Below, one piece after another: positions 45,085 to 57,425 of a stretch of 64,000 bases of DNA. The DNA is from Tolypeutes matacus (taxonomy: Eukaryota; Chordata; Mammalia; Cingulata; Chlamyphoridae). Under the pieces are notes generated by a model, which searched no databases, was not told the DNA's origin, and saw only the letters and a program-made list of their open reading frames with translations. The stretch lies in assembly GCA_026826555.1 (NCBI GenBank), contig JAKSZT010017954.1, forward strand, positions 985,336-1,049,335. The letters run 5' to 3'. The stretch's first letter is position 1. Each line of letters opens with the position of its first letter. The translations under genes were made by a program, and so were the position numbers.

Positions 45085-46635
45085 CACTTACTCATGGCTG
45101 GTTGGGGAAAATTCTACTCCTTTCTGGCCCCTGGGTCTGGGACCCAGGCTGTACATAGTCATCCAGTCCATTCTACCAGCTACGAATGGACTCTGAACAA
45201 GTGTTGCCTCATTCTCGGCTGCACCTTTCCAGCAACGGGGAACTCACCCTCACAGCTTCTTCCAGCTGGGGCAGCCCTGACTATTAGACCCCCTTCCTCC
45301 TTCTGCTCACCTGACAAGGCTCAGCCTACCACTTCTACCCACTGCCCCAAATGAACCCCTTGAGGTGCTTTCGTTCGTGCATGGAGTTGAAAGCCTGCAT
45401 CACATATCCCTCATCTTTCCTTCTCAAAGTCCAGCACCCCTCGGATGACACAGCCTCTGGTCCCCAAACTATCCTGGCAGTTCTCCTAACTTGCAGTCTG
45501 TTTGCCCGGCATCTCTCACAGAAGGGGCCCTGAATGGGTGCTGACTGCAGAACCAGGCAGTGGAGGGAACGTGGAGGCTGGGGTGGGGGGCTCACCCACA
45601 GACCCTCAGTTCATGTCACTTTTGGGGATGATGTGACGTGGGTTCATTGTGTCTTCATGCCAGGGTGAAGCCTTAAGGCGAGCACTCCTGACAGTCACCT
45701 ATGCTCTCTTTTATAGCTTTAATCCCTTTTCTTCCTTTGTCACCAAGTCTTCCTGTTAAGCTCCTTGGAAAGCACTTGTTTTAGCTGTGGCTCCATTAGT
45801 GAGCTTTTACACTGCTTCTTATCACCACATTTGATGTGGGCTTTCAACATTGGCAATTGGGGAGACTCCATTTTTAAACAAATTTTAGTTTTTGCTTTCA
45901 ACGCCTTCCTTCCTTTCAAACGCCTACTTTGCTATCTTCTGAATGTGCAGTTCACTGCCAAAGTTTGGGGAAACAGGCAGACTCGCACTTGGAGGTAGGC
46001 TGGGAAAAGCAGCATGCACTTTTATAAGGCCTGGGTGGAATTTTGGGGGTGTCCAGGTAAAGGAGAACGATGCCAGGTCTTTGGCAAGATCCATTTTCTG
46101 CTCATATTTTGCCCTGGCCAAGGACAGACAGCTTGGAGCAAAACAAAGAAGCCTTTTTGTTGGGACTAAACCACCACACGGAGCTGACTCCAGCCCATTA
46201 CTGTGTTGTCCTGGGATCTGAAGCAGCTGGGGACATGGGCTGCTAGAGAAATCAGCCTGGAAACTACTCAGTTGCTATCATTGTCTTTCCTGAACTTCTG
46301 GTAGAACTGCAGAATTCGTGTCCTGTAGGGCAATTGGGGAGTGTGGGGGCTGGAGACTTCTGTTTTAGATTACCAGGAGGATTTATCATGCCAGAAGGTC
46401 AATATTTACCTTGGCTGCAGCTTGATGAGTATTTACTTCTGTGTTCGGTGGTTCTCTGCTGATTTCAGCAGAAGTGAAGATCTGCTTTCTGTCTGCTGAA
46501 GAGGATGCAGACTGATATCTTCTTATTGGAAAGGCCTGGAAACCTAATTGCTGTGGAACCCCCTTCTCTGGCAGGGCTGGGGGTTTGTCTCCTTCCACCA
46601 AGGAATCGGATCCTTTGTACAAATGGCCGCATTTC
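45085..46635. other. Unannotated intergenic sequence
   Basis: No gene or confident repeat recognised. Confidence 0.5.
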
Positions 46636-46639
46636 TTAG

Positions 46640-46810
46640 GTGCTGTCCCTCGAATAGGATGGGGAGATACAGGACCTTGGACAAGTCTCTTCCCCCTGGC
46701 CTCCTTGACTGTGAAATGGGGATTCTGAGAAGTGCTGCCCTGGCCATGCCAGAGGGTTGCCAAGAGGGATGAGGAGATAAGGGCCGAGAAAGCACTCTGT
46801 AAACAATGAC
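46640..46810 (+). repeat. MIR SINE
   Basis: 'ccttggacaagtctcttccc' and 'tgtgaaatggggattctgag' match MIR. Confidence 0.6.
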
Positions 46811-46851
46811 GCCCCATGGAGCCTTATTTGTCCAGCTTCCATTTTAGCAAG

Positions 46852-46881
46852 TTTTTTTTTTTTTTTTTTTTTGGGGGGGGG
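46852..46881. repeat. T21-G9 homopolymer junction
   Basis: 21 T followed directly by 9 G, with no SINE attached. Confidence 0.95.
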
Positions 46882-47199
46882 TTGCCCAGGCCACTAGTGA
46901 AGTGAGGAAAAAGGAGCAGAACGAAACCTGGTTCCCACAAGCCTTTAATGCTAGATTTCTCTGGCTCTTTGAGAAGGGTGGTTTCCTTTCCCTCCTCCAG
47001 AAGTTTTAACGTGTATTTGGGGAGTGTGGTAAGCACATTTTTTTTTGTTTTTGTTTTTTTTAATTTATTTCTTTTTGTTTCAGCACAGTTTTGAAATAGA
47101 AAGACAAGTCCTTGAGTGGAGATGTGGGTGACAGTCGCGCCCTAGGTGGCCTGGAGGCAGCTGGGCAGGGGTGGAGGCGGCAGCCCTGACAGCAGAAGC

Positions 47200-47400
47200 A
47201 GCTGGCGGTTATTTAAGGGCTTTTCTTGAAATGTCAAATGTTTCCACTTTTGCCACCCACCCCAAAAGTGTGTTTTATCTTTAAACATAATGCAAATTGC
47301 ACGTTCTACTCAATAATATTTCCGTATTTGTCTCAACATGAGGTGTTATTTTAAATTGTTTACCACGGAGTCAAATTCATCCTCCAGGAAGATGTGTCAG
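47200..47400. promoter_or_regulatory. Candidate non-coding element, unproven
   Basis: Non-repetitive block about 3 kb upstream of the COL26A1 island, with an octamer-like ATGCAAAT near 47290 and several TTTAAA cores. Function is a guess. Confidence 0.2.
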
Positions 47401-47524
47401 GTTTAAACCAGGCTTCAGGGGTCCTTTGAGAAAGCTCTGAGTGCTCCTGGGTAGACGTCACCACCCGGGGATTGAGAAGTAGGGCGTCCTGCAGTTTTAT
47501 CCGCACTAAAGCCCTCTAAGTCAT

Positions 47525-47745
47525 CATCATCATAACATTTACTGATCGTTGGAATAGGTCAGGCACACTGACTGGTTGGGGGAAATTACACTTATGCATT
47601 TTGTGTATAATTCATTGACTCCTTTCAGCAAATCCATAAAATAGGTACTGATTTTACAGATGAAGATTTTCAGAGAGGTGAGGTGACTTGTGCAAGGTCA
47701 CACAGCTGGTGCTCGTTGGACTTGGACTCTACTAACTGGTGTTCT
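47525..47745 (-). repeat. MIR SINE
   Basis: 'cagagaggtgaggtgacttg' and 'tgcaaggtcacacagctggt' are clear antisense MIR. Confidence 0.8.
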
Positions 47746-47889
47746 CCAAGGGAGGGCAGAGTGCCAGACCACAGAAACCTCCTCCATTCAGCCCGAGGGA
47801 TGGTGCTGCAGCCTGCAAGAGTGACAGCTTCAGACACAGCTGCCTGGGAGACGGGAGTGGAGGATGAAGGAAAACGGAGTTAGAGGAGG

Positions 47890-49270
47890 CCAGAGCTGGA
47901 AAGGCCGTCGGAGACCACGTAGCCCATCCTCTTCACTTGACCAGCGAAGGTGCTGGGGAGAACCTCAGAGGGGAAGGGGTTGACCCAGCAAGTCAGCAGC
48001 AGACCTGGGGCTTCGGGGTCTGGGGTGGGTGACAGCATATTTCTTTACTTCGTTTTGTGCGTCTTTGTCTTTCTAAACCTTATCCCCTAAAATGGAACCT
48101 CCTCTCATCTAGGGAGCATTTGTCCAGGCTGCCTATCTTCAGAAGGGAGAAAGACCATTTTAAGCCCTTCCCAGAATATGGTGTAAACACCTTGCGGGTG
48201 AGAAGCCTGTGATTTGCTTCTTTAACAGCCTTCGTTGACCTCAGCACAGTGCTGGGCACACAGAAGGTGCCCAGGAAATTCACAGGCAGAATGAACTTGT
48301 CCGGACGTGAAGAAGATCCAACTTGGATGACTTGGATGATTGCCTCCTGGGCCCTGAAGTCTGTGGGAAGCAGCAATGCTTTTCCTAAAGCTTTTCATCC
48401 TAAATTGAACCCAGGGAGTAGCAGCAACCCTTCTTCTCCTCATTTCTCTTTGGTCTCCAGGGTGCAGCCCATGGGACTGGAAAAATGAGTTTAGATAAAG
48501 CCTAAATTCCTGTTCTCTTACTGTAGCAGCCACAGCATAAAGCCAATCTACAGCAACATGGAATTCCTCCGGTCTTTAAGATCTCATCATGCAAGGAAAG
48601 GAGGGGAAGGTGGAAGACAGAATGCTTACAAATTCCTGGGGGGTGGGGGGAGACAACCTCATCATTTATTAGGGTTTGGCCAACTTCCCAAGGAGCACAG
48701 TTCAGATTCCTTTTGGGGGAGGCAATGAAAAATCCCCCGATAACCCGAATTCTCCAAATCCTTTAGGCCTCGAGGGAGGGATGGAGGGTGAGAGGAGGAA
48801 AGTGATCCTGAGCCTATTAGGGGGCTGTCCACCCTGAGATGATCAACCCTAGATTCCTAGATTGAAACTTGGGACTGACTGGCGGCCAGTGAGGTCTCAC
48901 AGCTTGGGAAGGGTGGGAGTTACATTTAAAAGGCCCAGGCGGGGACTGGAGGGAATTCAGTGCTGAGGATGGGTAGTTTGGGGGAGAGGGTGAAGGGGGA
49001 TGGATATGATATCTTGGGATATATACTTGAAACAAGAGTGCAAAAGTCACAGGAAGGGGCCTTTCACAGCATGTTTTCAATAGCATCTTCCAACTTCCTG
49101 TAACAACAGCCCCAAAATTCTACAAAATGTGCTATAGTCCATAAAGTCCTTTTATATTTCATTATTTCTCTCTAGAACTGTGGGCATTTTACAGATTAGG
49201 AGCTTCTCATTGTTACTGGGCAGAGCCAGCCTTGGGCTGGCTGCTGCCCTTATGGCACTTTTGGGAGAAT
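47890..49270. other. Unannotated intergenic sequence
   Basis: Possible weak MIR remnants near 47.9-48.0 and 48.24 kb; otherwise no gene or repeat recognised. Confidence 0.5.
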
Positions 49271-49286
49271 TAGAAAGGGATTCCCA

Positions 49287-49389
49287 GGGGTCGGATGTGG
49301 CTCAAACTGGTTGGGCGTCCGTCTCCCATATGGAGGGACCTGGGTTCGATCCCCAGGACCTCCCGGTGTAAAAAAAAAAAAAAAAAAAA
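49287..49389 (+). repeat. DAS-SINE monomer, tRNA part only, with 13-bp TSD
   Basis: 'gtcggatgtggctcaaactg', B box 'ggttcgatccccagg', then directly a poly(A) tail. Flanked by AAAGGGATTCCCA at 49274-49286 and 49390-49402. Confidence 0.95.
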
Positions 49390-49774
49390 AAAGGGATTCC
49401 CAACCCAAGCCTGGCTGGGTTTCAGCTTCCTCCCATCTCTTCCGCAGAGACAAGACCAACCTAGCTCCTGGCCGGTCTTGGGTTCTCTGAATGTGATCTG
49501 GGACTCAGCTTTCCCAGCTGTAAAAGCTAAAAGCTGGGACTCTAGTACAGCTTCCCTAGGTCTTTTCCAAATCAGAGGCTTCATGAATCTGATTCTAGGT
49601 ACCAACTTCTCACCCCAAATGAAGGGTTTCTCCTATTCTCCAGCAACTTCTCACATTGCAGAAACAGCCGGCCAGGAGAGGGGTGGAGGTGAGAGGGAAT
49701 GGAGGATTTCGGGGAAGCTGTGGTTTGGTTTGAAGAATCCTGGACAAGGAGCAGATGCCATGTATTTTTTTCTG

Positions 49775-49885
49775 GCCTAACTTTTCTGAACCTCAATGTC
49801 CACCTCTGAAGTGGGAATGGTACCAGTGTTGTTGGGATCAAACACGATTGTCCCGGTGAAATTGCCAGGCACAGAATGGGACCCC
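49775..49885 (+). repeat. MIR SINE
   Basis: 'acttttctgaacctcaatgt' through 'attgccaggcacagaatgg'. Confidence 0.6.
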
Positions 49886-49919
49886 AAGAGGGCTTGGCTG
49901 GGAAGGTTCTACTGAGTGG

Positions 49920-51060
49920 GAGTGCGGGGAGCCCCGCGCAAGCCTTGACTTGTGGGGCACGCGGCTCGCCGGGCCCCCAGCGGCGCTCGAAGCCCTGCTC
50001 TGCAGCCTCTGCCGCCGCCGCCGCCTCGGCCCCGGACCGCCGAGGGTTAACGACAAAGCCCCACGCCCCCTTTGACGGCGCAGAGCCCACCTCGCCGAAT
50101 TTGAAAAGGCGGCCCTGGAGAGGCGTGGGCGCTTGCAGCTCGCACCCGGGCCCCGCTCGCCCGCCGGCTCGCTCCCTCCGCTCGGCGCCGGGGCTGCGGG
50201 CTCTGAGCAGCCGCCGGCGCGCCCCTGGCTGCGCGGTGCGCGGGGGACTCCGGGTCCCCGCGGCGGCCGCGCAAGATGCAGTTGGCTCTGCTCCTGCCCT
50301 GGGCGTGCTGCTGCCTGTGCGGGTCGGCGCTGGCCACCGGCTTCCTCTACCCCTTCCCGGCCGCGGCCCTGCAGCAGCACGGCTACCCCGAGCCCGGCGC
50401 CGGCTCCCCCGGCAGCGGCTACGCGAGCCGCCGGTGAGTCGCCGCGCGGGGCTGCGGGCGCTGGGGCGCGAGACAGCGGGCGCTGGGGCCGGGGACGCGG
50501 GGCGGAGGGGCTGAGGGTGCGGGGCCTGGGCTGCGGCGCTCTCGGGCCGCGCCCACCCTCCTTCGCCCCTTCCTCGCTCTGCCACCCCTCGCCTCTTCGG
50601 CCCCGGGTCCGAGTCGTGGTCGCTCCAACCTGCGGCCGCGGCCACCCGGGGCCCGAGGGCTCGGCCCCTGGACCGCTACCGGCTCACGTGGCTGCGCCGC
50701 GCTCACCTGCGCGGCCGCGGCTTTGTGTTGGGAGCGGCCTCGGGGGTCGCCGGGGCCGTGCGTCCGGGTCTCCCGCCTCTCCTGACTGCGCCCGCAGGCA
50801 CCGGAGAGGAGAGTCCGTCCCGTCCGGCATTCGGGGCTGGGGCCGCGAGGGAGCCTCGGCGGTGGCTCCCCAGCCACCCCGGGACGTGGATCCCATGGTT
50901 CGGCCGCGGGGTCGCGGAGGAGCGCGGTCACCGGGGCCGCGGGGTCGGGACCCGCGGGCGGCCGCCTTTTCCGCCCGCAGGTGGCGCCCTGCCCAGCCCG
51001 GGGCCGCCAGGGCTGCGTCTCCTGACCCGGCCTTCGGGTTTCCTCAGAACCCGCGTCAGC
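49920..51060 (+). promoter_or_regulatory. COL26A1: COL26A1 CpG island promoter
   Basis: About 1.1 kb of very high GC with dense CpG around COL26A1 exon 1. A KLF/SP1-like CCACGCCCC lies near 50061. No TATA box is evident, so a dispersed start between about 50000 and 50270 is likely. Open frames of 350-400 codons on both strands result from the base composition. Confidence 0.8.
50276..50433 (+). CDS. COL26A1: COL26A1 (EMID2) coding exon 1
   Basis: COL26A1 encodes a secreted extracellular-matrix protein with an N-terminal EMI domain followed by collagen-like triplets. This exon gives 52 codons plus two bases: a signal peptide (residues 1-20, MQLALLLPWACCCLCGSALA, cleavage likely after Ala20), then TGFLYPF and the linker HGYPEPGAGSPGSGYASRR that leads to the EMI domain in exon 2. 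It nearly matches the remembered human N-terminus. The ATG has A at -3. The donor is CCG|GTGAGT at 50434, with the last Arg codon split. No EMI exon (HWCHH-type start) was found before the window end, so exon 2 lies beyond 64000. The gene is divergent from IFT22, as in human. Confidence 0.95.
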
Positions 51061-51224
51061 TCTCCAGGAAAAGTTGCCCAACGCCTCTTTTGCAACTCTC
51101 TGGGTTCCCCAGCCCCCCTCTTAAGGGTAATTACAACTCACACTGTTCCACTAGCCGCCTAGAATCCACAACCTCCATCTCTTCTGAGCCTCAAGCCAAC
51201 GCCTGGGTTGGCTCTGACGGTGTT

Positions 51225-51345
51225 AGCTTTCCTTTAATCGAGGAAACTGAGGCCCAGAGAGAGAGCTCCACGTTCAGTGGCAGCGTCAGGGCGCCCGGCT
51301 TCTCTTCGCCCAGATCCTGTGCTCTTTGACTACCATTGTCCTTGT
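51225..51345 (-). repeat. MIR SINE
   Basis: 'cgaggaaactgaggcccaga' is antisense MIR. Confidence 0.65.
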
Positions 51346-51599
51346 CGTTAGGAGGAAACCAAGGGACATGGTCCGGTTCTTTTGTCTCCTTGATGTTTAC
51401 CAAAGCCCGGAGGGCTAGCAGGATGAATTCTGGCTATGTCTTATAGCAAGGACACAGGGCCATTTGGTGCTGGATAAAACGTGGACCTGGTGCTGAAGGC
51501 TTCCCTTAGGATTATTCTCCAAACACCCACAGTAGTCTGTCTGGCCTCAGCACACTTCTATATGAAAACAGTCTAAAAGAAAAAAGCTTTTCAAGTTGC

Positions 51600-51870
51600 A
51601 GAATACTATGTATAGTATGATGTCATTTGTGAGGAAAAAAATCCAGTCTACATCTAGATAGATAAATACCCAGAAAAAGATTTGTAGGAAACCATTTTCA
51701 GCAGTTACCTATATGGAAAGGTCTGGAGTTCAATTGGGGAAGGAATAAAAGGGGACTCGCACTTTTTACTCTGTGTGCTGTGTCTTGTTTGCATTTTTTG
51801 TTTTTTACAAGGAGCGTGTATTTATGTATTACTTTTGCAATTAAAAAGTGTGGGAGGGAAAAAAGGCCTC
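51600..51870 (+). repeat. Old L1 3' end
   Basis: 'atagtatgatgtcatttgtg', 'cagcagttacctatatggaa' and 'tgtattacttttgcaattaa' match the L1ME-type tail. Confidence 0.6.
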
Positions 51871-52552
51871 TGCAGTCTAGAATATGCATGCTGAGAGGAG
51901 CTGGAGGGGAAGTCTCTGGAAGGGGTGAGTGAGCAGGCACCAGTTTCTGAGGTTCACTGGGCTGGTACTTGGGGACCTGTGAAGACACAGGGAAGGGATT
52001 GTTTTAGCGCAAACAAAAAGAGGCCCAGACAAACGTGAAAATCTTCCAGAACTCTTTCGACCGGGATTGGAGCAGAGAGAAAGTATTAAGTTGAGGAAGG
52101 CTCTGCATGAATTTATGGGACATGGATGCCTGGATAGGATTCAGGAGGTGCTAGGGAAACTTGGACAGGTTCTAGACCCTTGGGTTGCTGCTCCAGAGCA
52201 CAACCAAGCCCTTCCGTGGAGGCCTGGCATGGCCGTCACAGGCACCTGCTTCGTGGCTGGTCCTTATGGGTTTGAGCTGGTCGGGATGTTGCATGGTCCT
52301 GTGTCTAGTAAGCTATCAGCCACAGGAGGCCCTTGTCGTTGAAGTTCCAGAGCCCAGAAGCACAGCACTTGGCAGGATGCTCTTTGAGGCTTCCACCTCT
52401 GAACTGGCTTGGTGGGTGTGGTTACCGTTGCTTGGTCCCAGCTGATGGGCAAAACGACAGGGCTGTTCCTTAGCAAATGAGCTTCCTTTGTTTCATTGTT
52501 ATTGCTCCTTGGGGGAGTCTGATTTTTGGATGTGGTTTGTGGTCTTTGTTCT

Positions 52553-52584
52553 GCATGTGTGCATGTGTGCACGTGTGCACGCTA
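52553..52584. repeat. Alternating purine-pyrimidine tract
   Basis: 'gtgtgcatgtgtgcacgtgt' type alternation that could adopt Z-DNA; short. Confidence 0.7.
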
Positions 52585-52599
52585 GCGGGCAGGGGCGTC

Positions 52600-55500
52600 T
52601 GGGGTCTGACACGTGCTGGGGGGCACCTTGCCTTCCCCAGGGCTGCAGCTGAAGCCCAGGGTGGACCCCTCTGTTCAAGTTATTTTGGCAAAAGAGGACC
52701 CCAACCCCCACCGAGGGCCGTTTCCAGTAGAATCTTGCAGCCCTGTGTATGGGCCACTAATGATTTCTGCCAGCAGTGGGGTTGTTGAGATGCCAGATAA
52801 AAGCTGAAGGACATGCCACATTAATTGACTGGAGGGCCGCACTAAGGGCCGACCCCGCCCCCCCAGTTCTTTCATTTTCCTCCAACAAGGATAACACATT
52901 TATGGAGCACTTGGAAGTATGTGCGCTCACAGCCACGAGCTCTTTGAGCGCTACCTCCCTCCCTTCTCCCCTTCCTCCAGCTTCCTCTCTCCCCTCTCTC
53001 CCGTCCACAGATGACTATTAGGGGCCTTGTCTGTTGTCCCCCCTCACCCCCATATCCAGCACCCAAGGGGCCAAAACAGCAGCCAGTGAACAGGGAACAA
53101 GGAGGGGTGAGGAGAGAAGGGCCTGCGCCCCGTCCTTGCTGCACGGCTTCCAGCCGGAGGAGGGAGAATCTTAAATTTGGATAAAAGATAAAACTTTAAT
53201 AGTAATTATTGAATTGGGAGCATTCGTCTAAGCAACCTTAGATGGACCTGCCTGAGATTCCATGCAAAAGAGGGAATGAGTATGTTCGTTCAGAGAGCGG
53301 ATTTGCAGGGCAGAGGACAAAGGATGAAGCTGTGTTTTGCTTCTACTGAAGAATGCGGCTCAGTCAATAAACCAGCTAGTCCTGTGCAGGCCCCGGGGCA
53401 GGAGAACAAATGGAGGCCCGTAGACCAGAGGGCTAAATATTTACAGGTTGTGACTCTGTCCTCCAACCTTGACAAACAGACCTTCATAAGGGCCTGGAGA
53501 GCCAAGTTCAAATGAGAAATTCTTAGACTCTTAGAATTTAGTCCTGGAAAATGGTGGCATGGGGGGAGCCAGCCTCCCACCCACCCTCTTTTCTTCTTAT
53601 TCTGGCTTCTTCCCACATTTTCAAGGGCTTCCTCCACCTGCTTATGGACCCTTCAGCTTGCACAACTAAGCTCAGGCCACACCCTGTGCAAATGGCCACA
53701 GCTTGCAAGGAGGCAGGGGCCCAGATAGGTACCTTCTTTTGGCCCCGTGGACTTGTCACCCCATGGGGAAAGGGAGGGCCCTCTAAAGTTCAGGACGTCA
53801 GGCCCATGCTTAGAACTCTCCGCCTCCTTGGGTTTTTGCTGGAATTTAGTGTGAGGAGAGCCACCTTGTACTTCCCTTCTTGTCCCACCCTACGCTTTGC
53901 CCCTTGGTGGGCCTCAGACATACATCTGGGGACACCCTAACCCAGCCCGAGCCCCACCCGCACTGTCCTACAGGCTGTGGCCTGGATGCACTGGGCTCCA
54001 GGGTGCACATGGCAGTGTGGGCTGCCCTTGGTCAGAGAGAGCCTGGGAAGGGGCTCGGCTGTTTGGGGATGGTTTCCAGGCCCCTGGGTGCCTATGTGCA
54101 TCCTACAAGAGGGGCGTGGGCTCTGGGTGTTGTGTCCCCTCGGCTCTGCATGCTCCTCACCCTGTGGGTTGGGGTGTGGCTGGCGGAGGGCTAGAGGGAC
54201 CTTTAAAGCATGACCCCCAGCATTCAGGGGACTCTTGCCCAGGTTTAGGGCCTGTTCTGTGTAAATCACGCCTCTAGTGGAGATGTGGAGGGAGGAAGGA
54301 TATCTGTACCCCAAATCCTCAGAGTTGAACGGTCTTCCCCCAGTGTCCCCATCAAAAAGGCTGCATCAAAGCGATGGAGTTGAACCGTCAGTGTCCCAGC
54401 GTGTGCCCCCTTCTGGGGCCACTCCCCCGGGTAACCTCAGACCCACGGCTCGCAATAGAGTCTGGGCTTGGCTAGTTTTGTTGAATGAACTGAGTTGCTG
54501 AGTTGCTGAGTTGCATCCACCAAGTACCCACTGAGGCTGTGACTCTCGATTGGATGCGGCTTCTACAGAGGAAAATGTCACGGAACAGCAGGCCGGGAGG
54601 CACTGGGCAGCAGTGTGGCCATGGACACGCACACTCCTTCAGAAACGACAGGAAGCTTCTGGGGAGGGAGGGCACCAAGCCTGCTCACGTGGATTTGTCT
54701 CTGATCTGGTAGGAATGTGGCTATGTTCAGGCTTTTATCCATTTTCACGCTGTCCTAAGCAGTGAAGGGATGGAATTCCAAATTTGCACCCACTTCCTCT
54801 TCCCTCCCTCCTTCCATGGCTCCCCACGCAGGTCCTATTTCACGGGCAGTTGCACAGTGAAGCTGCAGGGACTCAGAAGGAACCCCTGCTTGGGTTTAAG
54901 GTTTTGCAGTCTCCATCTTGAAGTTCTTAATTCTTTTTTCTTTGAATTTGTGTGTTGTAAATGAAGGCTGAGGGAACAATGGCACACGTTCTGGAACTTG
55001 GAGCATCAGCTCATGTGAGGTTCTGCCTCTCAGCTGTTTGCTTCCCACCCTCTGGTACCCCAAGCCCACCTGGCACCCCCTTTGCATCCCTGCCCAGTGA
55101 CAGCTGCCATCCAGCCCTGGGCTGGCAGGGCCACGGCGTGTAATTTGGTGGGAGCCGGTCTCTCTTCCACTCCCCCTCCAGCTACCTATCGTATCCCACC
55201 CAGGAGGTGCAATGCTGGGGGACATCTGTCCGCCGTAGGATGGCAGGCCCTGGACTTCCCCACCCCCGGCCAGTGCTGTGCTTTAGTGGCTGGCAGGAGG
55301 GGGAACCTGGCAGCTGGTGGCTGGGCGCCTGCTGGCTGTGGGGCTGCAGGTGGGGCCCAGGTACCTGTGAGGAGCTGCACTTGCCCCATAAGTATCCCCA
55401 TACCTGAGGGAATGCGTCATTAAATAGCAAATAAACGACAGGTCGAGAGAGACAGCACATGAAAGGAAAAGGCTTTATATGTTAGTATAAAGCCTTTAAT

Positions 55501-56600
55501 GACCCAGTTTTCCTAATTTTTGAACAAGTGGCCCTGCATTTTCGTTTTGCTCTGGGCCGTGCAAATGATTTAGCTGGTCCTGCTCCCCTGATTTGGGTAC
55601 AGAAGCCCAAAACATCAGAGAACTGACTTGTCAAAATGAACTGGGAAGAATAACAAAAACTTGCATTTCTGGGCCCAAGCATGGCCCAGTAAGTCAGGGG
55701 GGCTGTAATTTAATGGCTTCCCCGGGTGGCTTTCCTGTGTCACTGGGTTTGGGAAGCTGGGTGTTGAGAACAGAGATTTTTGAAGATCTTTCATCATGAA
55801 ATACCTGTTACCTGATGTGGAGTCACACACACTCACACGCTCCTAAAATGGGTTTCATAAAATTGGTTTTCTATCAATTTCATAAAGAAATGCTTGCCCA
55901 GACTCAGCATTTCCACTCTTGGGCCAGCTAGAAGGATGCTGATCTGGGGCACACAGACCTGGATCTCGGGGCTCCCCAGCTCAAGGTGGCTTCTGTCCCT
56001 GAAGTTTCTCTCCTGCTGTCTCAGGAGCTGAGGAGCTTGGTACGTCCCCTCCTCACTCAAAATGCTTCCCCCATACCTGGATTCCACCCTCTTCTGGAGC
56101 AACGTTCCCACGTGGCTCCTTGTACCTGTATAGATGTGTTTGGGGTTCTGGGCACGCACTTCCCAGGCTCCTTCCCTGCAGGCCAACCCGCCTTGGACAC
56201 GAGGGCATGAGCTGGGTCTGTGCCCTGAGCCCTTTCTGCCTGCCACCCACCCCTGGTGTTTCGGGCATGTGAGCTCGTCCAGGCCAGGTGTTTATTCACC
56301 CAGCAGCCGCTCAGGCAGGCTAAAGGCCGAGGACTGGAACTTGAGGGCAGGGGACTTGGCCAGTGGCCCACGCGTAGGAGACTCTGAGCCAACTCTGGTG
56401 ACATTCATGATTGTGTTTGTGGGAAACTTGTTCCTCCAAATGTACCTCATGCCCTTGCAAGGTCAGACACAGCTTCCACCCATGATGGGCTCAGACACCC
56501 GTTGGGGTTGACAGATCCAGGAGCCAGCAGGGACGGTGCAGTGTGGAATTTGCTTGGATAAAAATGCGTGTCACATGGGTGGCAGGGCAAGGTGTGTATG
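52600..56600 (+). other. Unique intron sequence of COL26A1
   Basis: No exon or strong repeat recognised over about 4 kb. Numerous overlapping open frames on both strands have no family signature. Confidence 0.5.
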
Positions 56601-56609
56601 GGCACTTAC

Positions 56610-56830
56610 TTGCCTGGGGGAATTTAGGAGGGTTTCCCTAGGAGTCCATGTTTGAAGTGGGTCTTGTAGGATGAGTAGGAGTTTTCTAGGCAGCGACTGG
56701 GGACAGCATTTCAGGTAGACAGAGCCGCGGTGTTGGGGCTCAGGGATATGGCGAGGCCTGACTTCCGTGCTTAATGCTGTCAGTTCAGAATGGCTGGAGT
56801 GTAGGCATTTGAAAGGGGACAGCAGAAGGG
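56610..56830 (+). repeat. Ancient mammal-wide repeat, copy E
   Basis: 'gtgggtcttgtaggatgagt' and 'ggttggggctcaggg'-like order matches the middle of the family seen at 24.9-27.1 kb. Confidence 0.4.
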
Positions 56831-57319
56831 CAGGCTGGGTGGGCATTTGGAGCCTGGGTTTGAAGCCCCTTTTCTGCCCCCCTAAGAAGCTTATACTCGG
56901 CTCTCTAGGCATGGTCGTCATCAGTCCTGGGCCTCTGCTGCTGGCGTGGAGCCTGGGCAGAGGGAAGGAGAGCAGACGGAGGGAGTCCAGTTCAGAGGCA
57001 GTTTCAGGAGTCCTGGAAAGAGCCACTGAGACCCGGAACGGGGCAGAAGCCGTGGCGATGGAGCAGAGGGGAGCGGGTAGGGCTAGGGTACCTGACCACT
57101 TGGTGGACTGCAGAGAGGCAGGAAGAGGTTTCCAAAGGGGTCTTGGCTGTCACTGGCCTGACAGCTGCTGAGGGGTGTGCGAGGGTTGCTGAGGAGCTGG
57201 CTGCTCTTGTCCTCGGAACATGGCAAGGACTTTACAGTGTTTTCCCAGCTTTGAAAAAGAAGCAAAGCATTGGTGTTGACACAATTCGTGTTTTTGTAAA
57301 GTGCTTTTCTTTTATCTCC

Positions 57320-57425
57320 ATGGAGTTTTCATAGCAGAGCCTTAGCATCTAGCACTGGGTTTGCACCTTGGGTGTTCAATGAATGTTTGTTGAGTGAATG
57401 ATTGAACAAATAAATGAACGAATAA
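57320..57425 (+). repeat. L2/MIR-type tail
   Basis: 'gcatctagcactgggtttgc' and 'gtgttcaatgaatgtttgtt' followed by (TGAA)n-like units. Confidence 0.55.

Noticed and set aside
49581..51329. Open frames of 354, 398 and 220 codons on both strands around COL26A1 exon 1
   Set aside because: They arise from extreme GC content, overlap each other on both strands, and only the 52-codon COL26A1 exon has a recognisable family match and a proper donor.
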